Below are positions 38,521 to 48,687 of a DNA stretch of 64,000 nucleotides, in pieces. Under the pieces are notes generated by a model. That model was not told where the DNA came from. It did not search any database and worked only from the letters and a program-made list of their open reading frames with translations. The stretch is from Zoroaster sp. YZ-2022. Lineage: Eukaryota > Echinodermata > Asteroidea > Forcipulatida > Zoroasteridae. Made by a program: the position numbers and the translations under genes. The number at the start of each line of letters is the position of its first letter. Position 1 is the stretch's first letter. The stretch covers positions 21,776,682-21,840,681 of the forward strand of contig CM055831.1 of assembly GCA_029582265.1 (NCBI GenBank), written 5' to 3'.

Positions 38521-39290
38521 ACTAATTAATGACCGAGCATAGAGTTGTTTGTGTGTACATTAGACTGGTGCTTTTCAAGCTGATTTAGAGTGGTCAGGGG
38601 CAAAGACAAATATGGATGCATTGTGATATGAACAATGATGTAGCCTTTATTGCAAGTCCAATTCAGGTATTTCCAGACTTGTGGTGAAATTTAGAGAACA
38701 TGTTTTAAAGATGTCCCAAATGACCATGTCTACTGTGTGTGGATCATCATCAGCAAACTTGATAGTCCAGAGATTAAAGGCCTGTGAAATAGTATTTGTT
38801 TGGGTTGAAAATATTATGCACAACTCAGTATCCATAATGGCATTACTTTCAACCTTTTAAATGCCAATTCATGAGTGTTTGAGAATTATATTGTATTGGC
38901 ATGTATGGGTATTGGCATATATATAATGCAAATTTTCAGTTTATGAACTCAACCACAACATTGCAACGTATTGTTGATTTGTGAATTCCTTGTCAGTTCC
39001 AAATTTGTTGTCATGTCTTGTTAAATGAGTGTTCAGTAAACTTTTGAGGTGACCACTGTTTTCTGGCAAGGCTTGGCTTTCAGCACTGCTGTGATACTCG
39101 AGTTTGTGTTGTACCAAAACAGTGCCCTCATGTGTCAAGGATAAACATTTTACAAATTAAACACCCTGTAAAGCCTTTAAACTGACCAGAATCATGAATT
39201 TTTGGCTTAAATACGGGTTGTGATTTCTACAGATTTTCTGATTTCGGATTTTTACTGAATCTCCTTTGCCTCAAAATGTTCTTGAAAGAA
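38521..39290. other. Intron segment duplicated at 63212-64000
   Basis: Nearly identical to the right end of the window, with 1- to 3-base deletions. It places the right contig's end inside the intron before exon 10. No gene here. Confidence 0.8.
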
Positions 39291-39430
39291 GAGAAGTAGC
39301 CACCAAGGAAAAAAAAAGTAGCCTGTATTGTGTCCAAACCTCATTTACTTTCTTATGGGATAGAGAATCTGTAAATCCTCCAAAATCCAGGAGGTTCAGG
39401 AGGCTTTGGTCTCTGGGAGACCCAGGCTAC
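39222..39430. repeat. Direct repeat flanking exon 10, upstream copy
   Basis: GATTTTCTGATTTCGGATTT, CCTTTGCCTCAAAATGTTCT and AGAAGAGAAGTAGC recur at 40120-40325 downstream of exon 10, in the same orientation. Confidence 0.65.
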
Positions 39431-39523
39431 ACAAATTTTAAGGATTTTACTTTTGTCAAATCACACCACTGGTTATTATGATGTTTAAAATATCTGAAAA
39501 ATATCAAAATGATTAATTCATTT

Positions 39524-40018
39524 ATTTTTGTATTTACAATCTTGACAGAGACTTTATGGAAATAACTGCAACAATTAATTTATTTATATTTTGTATTTAC
39601 AATCTTGAAGAGCCTTTAGGGAAAAATAACTGCAACAATTAATTAATTTATATTTTGTATTTACAATCTTGACAGACTTTATGGAAATAATTTGCAAATA
39701 ATTTTATTTATTTTTTGTATTTACAATCTTGACAGAGCTTTGGAAATAACTGAAACAATAATTAATTTATTTATATTTTGTATTTACAATTTTGAAGAGC
39801 CTTTTAAATAATCAACAATTAATTTATTTATATTTTGTATTTAAATCTTGACAGAGCTTTATGGAAATAATCAACAATTAATTAATTTATTTATATTTTG
39901 TGTTTACAATCTTACAGACTTGAAATAACTGCAAAATTAATTTATTTATATTTGAAAATTGACAACTTTATGCAATAACTGAAAATTTATTTATATTTTG
40001 TATTTACAATCTTGACAG
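39524..40018. repeat. TRAPPC12: Minisatellite of repeated 3' splice sites before exon 10
   Basis: About nine units of nominally 63 bp. Each holds TTTATATTTTGTATTTACAA then TCTTGACAG and an exon-like AGACTTTATGGAAATAACTG. AG sites of the form CTTGACAG or close variants begin at 39541, 39604, 39668, 39728, 39791, 39847, 39911, about 39958 and 40011. The last is the true acceptor of exon 10 (CTTGACAG|AGTTTATGAAATGGCCCAG). The unit therefore spans the end of the intron, its acceptor and a copy of the exon's first bases. Confidence 0.8.
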
Positions 40019-40100
40019 AGTTTATGAAATGGCCCAGAATCAGATTCAGAGGCCAGGAGTACTTTGATGAAGTTTGAAAATTGATCCTGATAATTTCACA
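40019..40100 (+). CDS. TRAPPC12: TRAPPC12 exon 10 (TPR region)
   Basis: Read with the two bases left by exon 9, it gives KVYEMAQNQIQ. After frame changes it continues EYFDEVLKIDPDNFT, matching the family's QNNFAEA...EILRMDPRNA tetratricopeptide segment. The donor is ACA|GTGAGT at 40101. At least two small indels are needed: one between 40043 and 40056, and a missing base near 40071. These fit the deletion-prone quality of this contig. The exon is only seen here, because the clean contig ends before it. Confidence 0.75.
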
Positions 40101-40119
40101 GTGAGTAATTATAGCAGGC

Positions 40120-40325
40120 CTGTCATTTCTCAGGTTTTTTCCGATTTCAGGATTTTGTACAACTCCTTGCCTCAAAATTTTCTTGAAGAAGAGAAGTAGC
40201 AAGAAAGAAAGAAGTAGCTGTATTGGTCCAAACCTCTAGTTTCTTTTTTGTTGGAATGTGGAGAGTCTGTAAGTCTTCCAAATCCCCCTTTTGACCTCTA
40301 GACCAAGGGAGACCAGGCATGCTCC
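40120..40325. repeat. Direct repeat flanking exon 10, downstream copy
   Basis: Second copy of the 39222-39430 block. The pair suggests a local duplication enclosing exon 10 and its minisatellite. Confidence 0.6.
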
Positions 40326-40664
40326 CTATTTTTCAGTTTTTTAACTTTGTCAATCGTCCTAATTTGCCATAGTCAATCCGACTTTTTTCAATTTTAAGTT
40401 TTCCCCATTAGTACATTCAGGAAGAGACCATATTGATTTAACCCACATGCATGGTCTTTATAGTTTGGAGATAGAGCATGATTCAAATGGCAATGCTCTA
40501 ACTGGCTTTTTTTGTATTTTATAAAGTGACCACATTGGTCACTATGCCAACTTAATTCGGATTGGTCAACTATGGGAAATTGGGGACGAAAATCACACCT
40601 TATATATTTCTCTCACACAGCTACATGTATCTATCTTGGTTTCTTCTAAGCCACACCCTTTAGG

Positions 40665-40912
40665 ATAGCGCCAAAGTCTTGGTCACCCAAGTTTTGAAAA
40701 GCCCGGCCAGGCCCAGGTTTTTCCCGCCTACGGGCCTACATATAATGAGTTCTGCTTGCCTGGCCAGCCCCCCAGAAGCCCAGGTTATGTTGATTGGCAG
40801 GTACTGTATTGTTACAGGATTGGGACTCACAAAGACAATTGGGAGGCCAGGTAGCCTAGGCCTGGCCGGGCTTCTAAAAGCTTGGCTGTACCATGACTTT
40901 CCCCCTCCTCCC
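40665..40912. mobile_element. Foldback-like MITE
   Basis: It belongs to the family with long terminal inverted repeats around AAAGTCATGGTACAGCCAAG and GAAGCCCGGCCAGGCC, and a central TGTTGATTGGCAGGTACTG. Other copies are at 60196, 61467 and 42745. No coding capacity. Confidence 0.7.
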
Positions 40913-41554
40913 TAAGACAGTAGCCCCACACAACACATGGGTGTTTATAGTTTTGATGAAATTTTATCTCTGATAAACAATTGATTTAATTTTGCCCACA
41001 TATGGGTGTTATTCATCAATGCACAATTTATAAAAAGGCATTGTCACATTCAGTTGTATTTTAATACATGTACATGCATTTTTTTAATCCAACTTTTACA
41101 ATCTCATGTTGTGTTTTATAAAAGTGACATGATAGTTTTTTTGGATTTTTTTCAATACAAATTACCTAATACTGAACTTATGAAAATGAAATTGATTTAT
41201 TTATGGTAAAAAGCTTAATAATGGTGTTAACTCATCAGACAACAGGTAATAAATGCCCGCTTTTATCCGAGGTTAAGACTGATGACATGGAACTTAGATA
41301 GTTCATTCAAGAATAGTCTTTTTGACAATCCATGTCCAGGTCCAATACATCTCTTAAACAACAGTATTTTAAAAAAGGTCATTGCCTATTGCATGCTTTT
41401 CCCCTTTTCCCTTTTACTCAAAACGAATGAAAAAAAAAGTTTAAAGGGAAACATTAAACAAACGGATAGCTGATTATGAGCAGTGATGAGCTATAAAGGA
41501 TACAAAGAAGGCAAAGATTGGGAGAGAAAGTTTGATTTTCCCGGGCACAATTGC

Positions 41555-41717
41555 AACTGGCTACATCTCTAGTCACTTTCAAGAAACATTTGAAGACTCA
41601 CTTATTTGGTGTTGAGTTTTGTAAATGATTGGGGGTGGTGGTAATGTCTTTTAATAATTGTTTTGTTTTAATTTTAATGATATAAGCTTACTTTTTTAAC
41701 GGTTGTGTAATCTATAA

Positions 41718-41768
<51 letters not shown>

Positions 41769-41995
41769 GTATGTTTTTATTTTAATTAATTGGCCTTTAT
41801 ATTTATTATGACTACATGTAATTGTACATTTATAATGATTTTTTTAATGTTTTTATTTACCCCCTTAAACCATTTATTTTCTATATTTTATTTATTAGTG
41901 TAAGTCCTTGAACTAATTTGACGAGATGGCATATAAGATTTTATTATTATTATTATTTTTAAGACAGGAACAATAAACATGAATATGTTTAACCT
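41555..41995 (+). mobile_element. LINE 3' end (CR1/L2-like ORF2 C-terminus)
   Basis: From about 41562, GCTACATCTCTAGTCACTTT and onward encode ATSLVTFKKHLKTHLFGVEFCK-stop. This matches the terminal FKxxLKTHLF motif common at the end of CR1/L2-group reverse transcriptase ORFs. A 3' region follows with a TA microsatellite and ATT repeats. It lies in the last intron and ends next to the final acceptor. Confidence 0.6.
41722..41766. repeat. (TA)n microsatellite
   Basis: About 21 TA units, within the LINE 3' region. Confidence 0.9.
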
Positions 41996-42005
41996 TAACC
42001 TTGAG

Positions 42006-42229
42006 GCCATTAACAACCAGTCTGTCTGCTCTGACATGGGGAAGTTAATGAGGCCCTGCTTGGAGACTCTAGTCCATGTGCCCAACAAGTACCTGGATGA
42101 GGGACTTCCTTTTAATCTTTGTTTTCTATGAGCTGGAGTCATCTCGAGCACACATAGAAGCAGACATTGTTGAAATGGTCACAAATAAAAGGGGATGGAT
42201 TCAACAAAGATTGTCTTAAGATGTTATAA
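42006..42229 (+). CDS. TRAPPC12: TRAPPC12 last exon (C-terminus and stop)
   Basis: It begins after CTTGAG in phase with exon 10 (DPDNFT|AINNQSVC). It continues with GKLMRPCLETL and LDEGLPFNL, then YELESSRAHIEADIVEMV and GDGFNKDCLKML before TAA at 42227-42229. The YELESSR and FNxxCLK motifs are characteristic of the TRAPPC12 C-terminus. Two frame changes are needed, near 42122-42126 and 42185-42191, probably sequence errors. This gives a complete 3' end and places the gene at about 25.5 kb in this contig. Confidence 0.85.
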
Positions 42230-42744
42230 AAAAGGGAAACAAATTTATTGAGATACATGAGGGAGATGGGGAAGATGCAGGAATTGGATGGCTTTAAACA
42301 CCATTTCATACATGATTTTAATCAAATCTCCCACAATTTATAAGGACAGTCCAAGCCAATGCCAATAAGCACAATATCCATATACGTAAAAACCCAAATC
42401 ACAGAATTGCAAACTGATTTATCATTTTGTGCAGTAAAACCAACAAACCTGCAAAAGTAAAATCAAGATTATCAAATCAATGGAGAACCTTCATTCTATA
42501 GCAATAGTTGCTGATACGGTTGAATTCAATATTAAATGAGCTTACAATCTGACATTTACCAGTTGGCAGCCACATGATCAGTATGCTAATAAGTTTTTAA
42601 AAAATGTTACTGAGTGTGTCAGACTGCTGTGTTAAATCAAACGGACACAGCAATTGGTACTATGTGGGTCAAGCGCTTGCTTAAGCAGGTAGTGTGACCA
42701 AGATTTAGAGGCTAAGGAATGCGTGCCATTTAGGGACATACAAA

Positions 42745-43262
42745 GTCATGGACACCAAGTTTATAGCCCGGCCAGGCCCAGGCTTTTCCTGCCTACTGGC
42801 CTATATAATGAGCTCTGGTTGCCTGGGCCAGCCTTCCAGAAGCCCAGGTTATGTTGATTCAGTACCGTATTGTACAGGATTAGGACCAAAACAATAATAA
42901 TAATAATAATTAATTTTGGACTTATACGCATTTATCCACCAACTGAGGGTGCTACATAAGGCCATAAATCATTCCTGAAACCATCTCAGCTCCCTGGGAG
43001 ATAACTAACTGCCATTACAGCGCATAAAAAATAATCAACCAACTCTGCCTACAGGACCATTTAACCCTGGGTGGAGAGAAGAATTATGAAATGTCTTGCT
43101 CAGACAAGTGTCACGGGATTCGAACCCACATTCTGCTGCAACACAGAATCCTGAGTCCGTAGCTAGACACTGCCACCTCCCACTCACAAAAGACAGATTG
43201 GAGGCCCGGTAGCCTGCTGGCCAGGCTTCTCATAGGCTTCTTGCCGACTTTGCCTCCTTACA
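42745..43262. mobile_element. Foldback-like MITE split by a SINE
   Basis: The left half is at about 42745-42890 (AAAGTCATGG, GCCCGGCCAGGCCCAGGC) and the right half at about 43191-43262 (CACAAAAGACAGATTGGAGG, GGCCAGGCTTCTCA). They are separated by a complete SINE-2. The SINE inserted after the MITE. Confidence 0.7.
42895..43190 (-). mobile_element. SINE-2 nested in a MITE
   Basis: Reverse-oriented SINE-2 with many small deletions, from the AATAATAATAATAATT tail to the head with TTCGAACCCACATTCTGCTG. The insertion interrupts the foldback-like MITE. Confidence 0.75.
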
Positions 43263-44669
43263 AACTATGACATTTATTGGAAGTAAACTGTTTTGACCCA
43301 GTGCATACATTGATATGCAGTATCTTTCGCAATGTTGACATGGAGGACCCCCCAAGGTGTCATCTTGGGGAAGGGTTAGATGTAATGTGTTGTATAAAAC
43401 CCTTCCAAGGAAAACATTTTCACGTTGACAATTTACATTCGGCAACCATGGGATTTTCAAGACATAACATTGAGCAACCCAAAAATGTTCCCGTTCAATT
43501 GGGGAAAAATGATCAGGGGGTGGGGAAATAGTCATCCATAAGTTTAAATATGTCCGGAAATGCTTTACAAATTTTGGGGATAAGGGGTTTGGGGGGGGGA
43601 AGGTCCATTTCCTCATTCCACCCTCCCCCATAGTCATGCCACTGGGAAATATTTTGTGTATGCCCCATTGGCTCATAAAATATTCTCTTTAAATGAACAA
43701 TTTTAAAAAAATTAAAATTACAAAATAGTACATCTCTTTGAAGAAAGGGGTGTACACACTGAAATATCCACATATTGCCCAACACATAGCCTCATAGAAT
43801 ACATGTGACTGGCTCTGGCAAAACCCTAAACTTGGACCCAATTTTCAAAGGGCCCCTTTTTTGTGTTAAAAAGCCAACAAATTCCAGGATTGTTCTTTTC
43901 CCATCAAAACTAGAAAAAATTTATTGGTGACATGAAAATTCCCCAACGGTCCCGGGCCCCCTTTTTACCTTTTTATGGCTGTTGAAATTGGGGGAAAATT
44001 TTGGTTTTAGGGGGTCATATTCCAAATTCAAAAAATTATTTCAATTAAAAATTTCATTTATTTATTTTTCCCGATAATTATAAATGTACAAGGGGTATGA
44101 AAAACAACAAAAAAACAAAAATCAAATAATAAGCAAACGCCGTCAAGTCGGCTTTAAAAAACAAAAAAATTTCATGTATCCCAATAGTAATGGGGAAAGT
44201 ATTCCCAAAAAAATTTTAAGGCTACATAAAAACAAACGTAATTAAAAACCAACTATAAACGATTTTTAAAATTAAATAAACGCAGAGGGTATTGTTTTAT
44301 ATTTTTTAAAAGAATTTTATTATAAAAAAAAATGAATACAAAAAATCAAAAAAAAAACTAAATAGAAGAGTTTTTTGTTTTCTGAGATAAAAAATTTGAT
44401 ACATGTTGTGGGTTTTTGGTTTTGATTGGAGATAGATGTTCGTTATTTCTGGTAAACCGAATGATCTCTTTTTAAAAAATGATCTTGAGAAGAGGGGTTT
44501 GGGTTTTTTTAAGTTTACTAGTCTGCTCTAGTCATGACAGGGACTGAAGAGTGGAGAGTGCAGTAGCTTTCCCGGGTCCGAAAGAACTTAAGAACATGCA
44601 TTGTTTTTGCAAAAAGTTAATAATTCCGGATTTCAGTTTTGACAAGGAAAATCTAAAAATTTACCTTGT
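43263..44669. other. Region downstream of TRAPPC12, no gene seen
   Basis: Quality declines again from about 43550, with homopolymer inflation. Two long overlapping minus-strand frames at 43230-43785 have no recognisable domain and oddly G/C-run-rich codons. I treat them as chance. Confidence 0.5.
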
Positions 44670-45169
44670 NNNNNNNNNNNNNNNNNNNNNNNNNNNNNNN
44701 NNNNNNNNNNNNNNNNNNNNNNNNNNNNNNNNNNNNNNNNNNNNNNNNNNNNNNNNNNNNNNNNNNNNNNNNNNNNNNNNNNNNNNNNNNNNNNNNNNNN
44801 NNNNNNNNNNNNNNNNNNNNNNNNNNNNNNNNNNNNNNNNNNNNNNNNNNNNNNNNNNNNNNNNNNNNNNNNNNNNNNNNNNNNNNNNNNNNNNNNNNNN
44901 NNNNNNNNNNNNNNNNNNNNNNNNNNNNNNNNNNNNNNNNNNNNNNNNNNNNNNNNNNNNNNNNNNNNNNNNNNNNNNNNNNNNNNNNNNNNNNNNNNNN
45001 NNNNNNNNNNNNNNNNNNNNNNNNNNNNNNNNNNNNNNNNNNNNNNNNNNNNNNNNNNNNNNNNNNNNNNNNNNNNNNNNNNNNNNNNNNNNNNNNNNNN
45101 NNNNNNNNNNNNNNNNNNNNNNNNNNNNNNNNNNNNNNNNNNNNNNNNNNNNNNNNNNNNNNNNNNNNN
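44670..45169. other. Assembly gap of 500 N
   Basis: Second fixed 500-base gap. The contig to its right begins in the first recognised intron of the gene already completed to its left, so the join is probably false. Confidence 0.99.
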
Positions 45170-45298
45170 AGCAAAGAAGATAATTTAAAGCCAAGCAAGG
45201 TCTTGTTCGTAATTAACCTTTTGTTTTTCCATACTTGCCAACCAAAACAGAAGTGTAATATTTGTCACCACAATAATGAGTAATAAAACTGATATTAA

Positions 45299-45584
45299 AG
45301 GGAAGGCACAACATTGATAGTTGGAAAATTCATTTTTCAAGAAAAATACAAATAAGCTACAAAAGTTTCATTACAAGTTTCATTACAGGTGCTCATGTTT
45401 TTGAGAAAATAATGAAAAACTGTTGCATGTTTTTTTGTTTTGTATTTCGAAATAACAATTCCACTTTATCTCAATGATGAAAGCACTTGATATACACGTA
45501 TGTACCAACTGTACAACAAGAAAAATTTTTGATAATAATTTTCTGGCAATTTGCTTATCTGGTAACCAATGTTGTACCTTCCCT
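45299..45584. mobile_element. MITE with AGGGAAGG termini
   Basis: The left end AGGGAAGGCACAACATTG and the reverse complement of the right end AGGGAAGGTACAACATTG form terminal inverted repeats around 250 bp of AT-rich DNA. The superfamily is not assigned; no clear target duplication is seen. Confidence 0.65.
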
Positions 45585-45767
45585 AAGGGCAATGCAGGTC
45601 ATTGCTGCTGAACTTGAGTAAAGCATTTTCATAATTGATAATCTCATGAATAGTTCACTAGCTGTCACTGAGCACACAGTAGACCCTTTGAATGACAGGG
45701 CAGTGTCAAGCAAATAATGAATAATTCATGTCATTTAGATCTCACCTTATGTTCTTTGTCCAACCAG

Positions 45768-45888
45768 GGAGATCCAGTGAAGGAACTAGTGTACCGATAC
45801 ATGGGAGATGCAGAAGCTAATAAACGAGTGGCACTGACTATCAACCAAGTGACACATGATGATGCTGGACTGAAGAGACTACTGGCAA
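45768..45888 (+). CDS. TRAPPC12: TRAPPC12 exon 2
   Basis: After CCAACCAG it encodes GDPVKELVYRYMGDAEANKR followed by VALTINQVTHDDAGLKRLLA, matching the QGDxVKDLxxRFLG segment that follows the disordered N-terminus in vertebrate TRAPPC12. It starts in phase 0 and ends in phase 1 at the donor GTACAA. This donor is weak, and the frame does not carry straight into the conserved frame of exon 3. A GTGTCT donor 12 bases downstream would restore phase and add four residues. Confidence 0.88.
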
Positions 45889-45913
45889 GTACAAACATTG
45901 TGTCTGAATAGAA

Positions 45914-46136
45914 TTTAAAGGGACAGTATCGTCATGATCAGAGCAGATTTTTAACAGGGCATGGAATCGGTGTCCTGGTTTAAGATGAACACAGTGACTG
46001 AAAATTACTGGCTCATTTATGCAGCAGCAACGGATGACATTATCGTGTGGGGTATTGTATTTTCAGTCATCGAGTTAATCTAAAACTAGCACTCCGATTC
46101 CATGCCCTGTTAATCGTGATGATACTGTACCTTTAA
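45914..46136. mobile_element. MITE with about 60-bp terminal inverted repeats
   Basis: The left end TTAAAGGGACAGTATCGTCA pairs with the right end, whose reverse complement is TTAAAGGTACAGTATCATCA. The arms continue through AACAGGGCATGGAATCGG on both sides. It starts 26 bases after exon 2, close to the donor. Confidence 0.7.
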
Positions 46137-46348
46137 GATTGTATTCTAATGATCCTCTCTACTGAGGACCTGTTAAGGGTATGATTGTTTTATTTATTAA
46201 CATATAGGACTGAGAGTGTAAGGTAACCAGGGGTGGTCTTTAACCCTAACCTTCCCAAATCCTCCAAAATCCTTTTTGCCAAAGTGAAGGATTTTGAAGG
46301 TTTGAGGTTACATGCTACATGCTCTTTGCTAAAGTGAAGGATTTTGGA

Positions 46349-46611
46349 GGATTGAGGTTATGTGTAAGCCAATGGGCCTAGGGAGTTAGGAAGGATTCAG
46401 GTTATGTGTAAGCAAATGGGCCTAGGGAGTTAGGAAGGATTCAGGTTATGTGTAAGCCAATGGGCCTAGGGAGTTAGGAAGGATTCAGGTTATGTGTAAG
46501 CCAATGGGCCTAGGGAGTTAGGAAGGATTCAGGTTATGTGTAAGCAAATGGGCCTAGGGAGTTAGGAAGGATTCAGGTTATGTGTAAGCCAATGGGCTTT
46601 GGGAGTTAGGG
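46349..46611. repeat. Minisatellite, 44-bp unit, six copies
   Basis: Units GGATTCAGGTTATGTGTAAG plus CCAATGGGCCTAGGGAGTTA plus GGAA repeat at an exact 44-bp spacing. They differ only at a few sites (GCCAAT or GCAAAT). Intronic. Confidence 0.9.
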
Positions 46612-46914
46612 TTAAAGCTAGTATACACTTTTGGTAAAATGTCTGTAAATGCATCCATACTTAAGAATCAAGGCATAAAAACCAATCTGTTAAAGTTTCA
46701 GCATATTTTAATGTGTGAACAAGAAAATATTTCATGGGATGTTTGATACCATCATCAGCTTTTACACCAAGTACGTTTTTTTTGTAAATCAGTGATCATT
46801 AATTTTATTTGAAATCACCAGTTAGTGTTTAATGGCATTAACACCTGCATGTAGAACTACAAAAATACCTGCTTGTTGGTTGGCTGGTGGGTAACAAATT
46901 AAAGTATACTTGAG

Positions 46915-47041
46915 TTCTTTCGGGTGACACCATGTAATGATCTCTTCTTGGAAGAAGTGATGTCTCTGAGAAGAGCCGGCTCTGTCTCAGAGCCATCACT
47001 TCTTCCAAGAAGAGATCATTACATGGTGTCACCCGAAAGAA
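46915..47041. repeat. Near-perfect 63-bp-arm palindrome in intron 2
   Basis: The left arm 46915-46977 is the reverse complement of 46978-47041 except for one substitution and one 1-base indel, with no spacer (centre AGAGCC|GGCTCT). Each arm contains CGGGTGACACCATGTAATGA and TCTCTTCTTGGAAGAAGTGA. A transcript would fold into a single long hairpin. The noisy contig has the same hairpin near 19770-19870 in damaged form. Confidence 0.9.
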
Positions 47042-47466
47042 GTCAATTATCTATCTCCACCATGCAAAGCCTCAAATCCTACATAAATTAAAATATACAA
47101 CAGTGTTGGCGGCTAGACAAATACTGAATTTTCACGATACTTAATAAGTTAACCATGTACACATGGAGGCCACTCCGATCCACTAAATTTTCAATATGTT
47201 CTTCACCAACCTTTAGTACATACAAGCCTGCTGTCCTTTCCAAGTAATCTTACAAAATCAACTGTGTGTCACCCAAGGCCACTGTAAATGTTTGAACATA
47301 TTAGTATGGCCTGCAATGTATCAGTGGGAGACCACTTTACCCTGTAACCTCAGTGGTGTGACAGTGCACAACAGCTAATGGCTTGGAGTGGCCTGAATGG
47401 GTTGTTTCAAAAATTGCACTGATTGCAGGAGGGTTAATGATATAATAATGAAGGCATTTTTAAAGT

Positions 47467-47765
47467 GCTGTACATTATTACCCCTGCTCATCAGGCACAT
47501 AAATCATTCCTGAAACCATCTCAGCTCACTGGGAGTATACAGCTCAATTGCTGCTGTTTTGGCGCATATAGGGCTAATCAAACACAACAACCAACTCTGC
47601 CCTCACAGGTACCCATTTACCCCTGGGTGGAGAGAAGCAATTATGGTAAAGTGTCTTGCTCGAGGACACAAGCACCCTGGTCATGGTCGGGATTCGAACC
47701 CACATTCCGACGACTCAGCCATCAGAACACAAATCCGATGCGCTAAACCGCTCGGCCATGGCACT
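47467..47765 (-). mobile_element. SINE-1 (tRNA-derived)
   Basis: Reverse-oriented. The head is GTGCCATGGCCGAGCGGTTT with B-box GGGTTCGAATCCC. The body has AGCAATTGAGCTGTATACTC, CAGTGAGCTGAGATGGTTTC and GATGAGCAGGGGTAATAATG. It lacks the ATT tail. Confidence 0.9.
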
Positions 47766-47868
47766 GTTAGCCTTTAGTCAAGGCCCGGAACACAATGCAC
47801 ACAAAAAAAGGCCACGCACACAAGAGTGGATGCTCAGAATGGCTTTTACCAGTCCATTTTGTGGTCTT

Positions 47869-48297
47869 TAACCTGGGCGATAACACGATAATATCGATTA
47901 TCGCGATACCTTTTTTATTCGATTACGATATCGAGAACCTTTTCAAGTTAACGAGCTATCGGAATATCGCGATTTAAAAAAAATATATCGCGACTAAAAA
48001 AAATATATCGCGATTAAAAAAACACCATTGTGAGTCAAGTCAGAAATTCCATGGAAATAAAATTAGGACAGTCTTTTCAGCTGTGAAACAAAAGCGAACT
48101 ACTTAATTACACACGAGTTACACACACAATAAAATTGTGATTTATTGTGACGCTTGTAGAAGGGTACATACCTGTGATTATCGGCTCTAAAGCAATCATG
48201 TATGAATGAAAAACAAATAATCGTGATACTGTCGAAAATCGCGACATATGTTTGGCGATATATCGAGGATGAAAAAAATGGATATCGCCCAAGCCTC
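47869..48297. mobile_element. hAT-type MITE with 8-bp target duplication
   Basis: It is flanked by GTGGTCTT at 47861-47868 and 48298-48305. The ends are TAACCTGGGCGATA and, reverse complemented, GAGGCTTGGGCGATA. The interior is rich in ATATCGCGAT motifs. An 8-bp target duplication and short TIRs fit the hAT superfamily. 429 bp, no coding capacity. Confidence 0.85.
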
Positions 48298-48687
48298 GTG
48301 GTCTTGGGCGATGTTTTTATATTTCTCTACCGATTTGGAAGAGAAATGTTGATATCTCTTATTTAAATATAGACAAACCCAACATTTTGCTTACAGTGAT
48401 TAGTTTAAATAAATTTGCATATATAAATTATTTATTTTGCTTAAGGTTTATGAATAATTCAGTAGTAGCGTCCTCGGAATGGACTGGTAAATGCGCTTGT
48501 GGCTTCGTGACTCGCAATTGTGTGTGGTTTTTTTTTTCGGGGGGCATTTTATGTTGTGTTCCGGGTTGCCTTGTGCGCTTTGACTAAAGGCTACCTTACC
48601 GTGGAAATAACCAAAAGTGATTGTTCGGATTGTGAAAATGAAATTGTATGAATTGTTTACATTGAGGACATGTTTTCATTTCAACAG

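Noticed and set aside
39524..40018. CRISPR array (regular repeats)
   Set aside because: The genome is animal. The whole 63-bp unit repeats without unique spacers, so it is a minisatellite.
43230..43785. Two overlapping minus-strand frames of 148 and 90 codons
   Set aside because: No domain, signal or conserved motif. The composition follows local homopolymer noise.
44551..45283. Long open frames across the second gap, including a DKENL motif near 44640 that resembles a TRAPPC12 motif
   Set aside because: They are mostly N. The real DAWLP-to-NIQ segment of TRAPPC12 is at about 17970-18099, so the short DKENL match is taken as chance.
47700..47765. Functional tRNA genes at the tRNA-like heads (also 53080, 60575, 62312)
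   Set aside because: The heads are followed by a conserved SINE body and poly-ATT or CAA tail, and occur in many copies in both orientations. They are SINE promoters, not tRNA genes.
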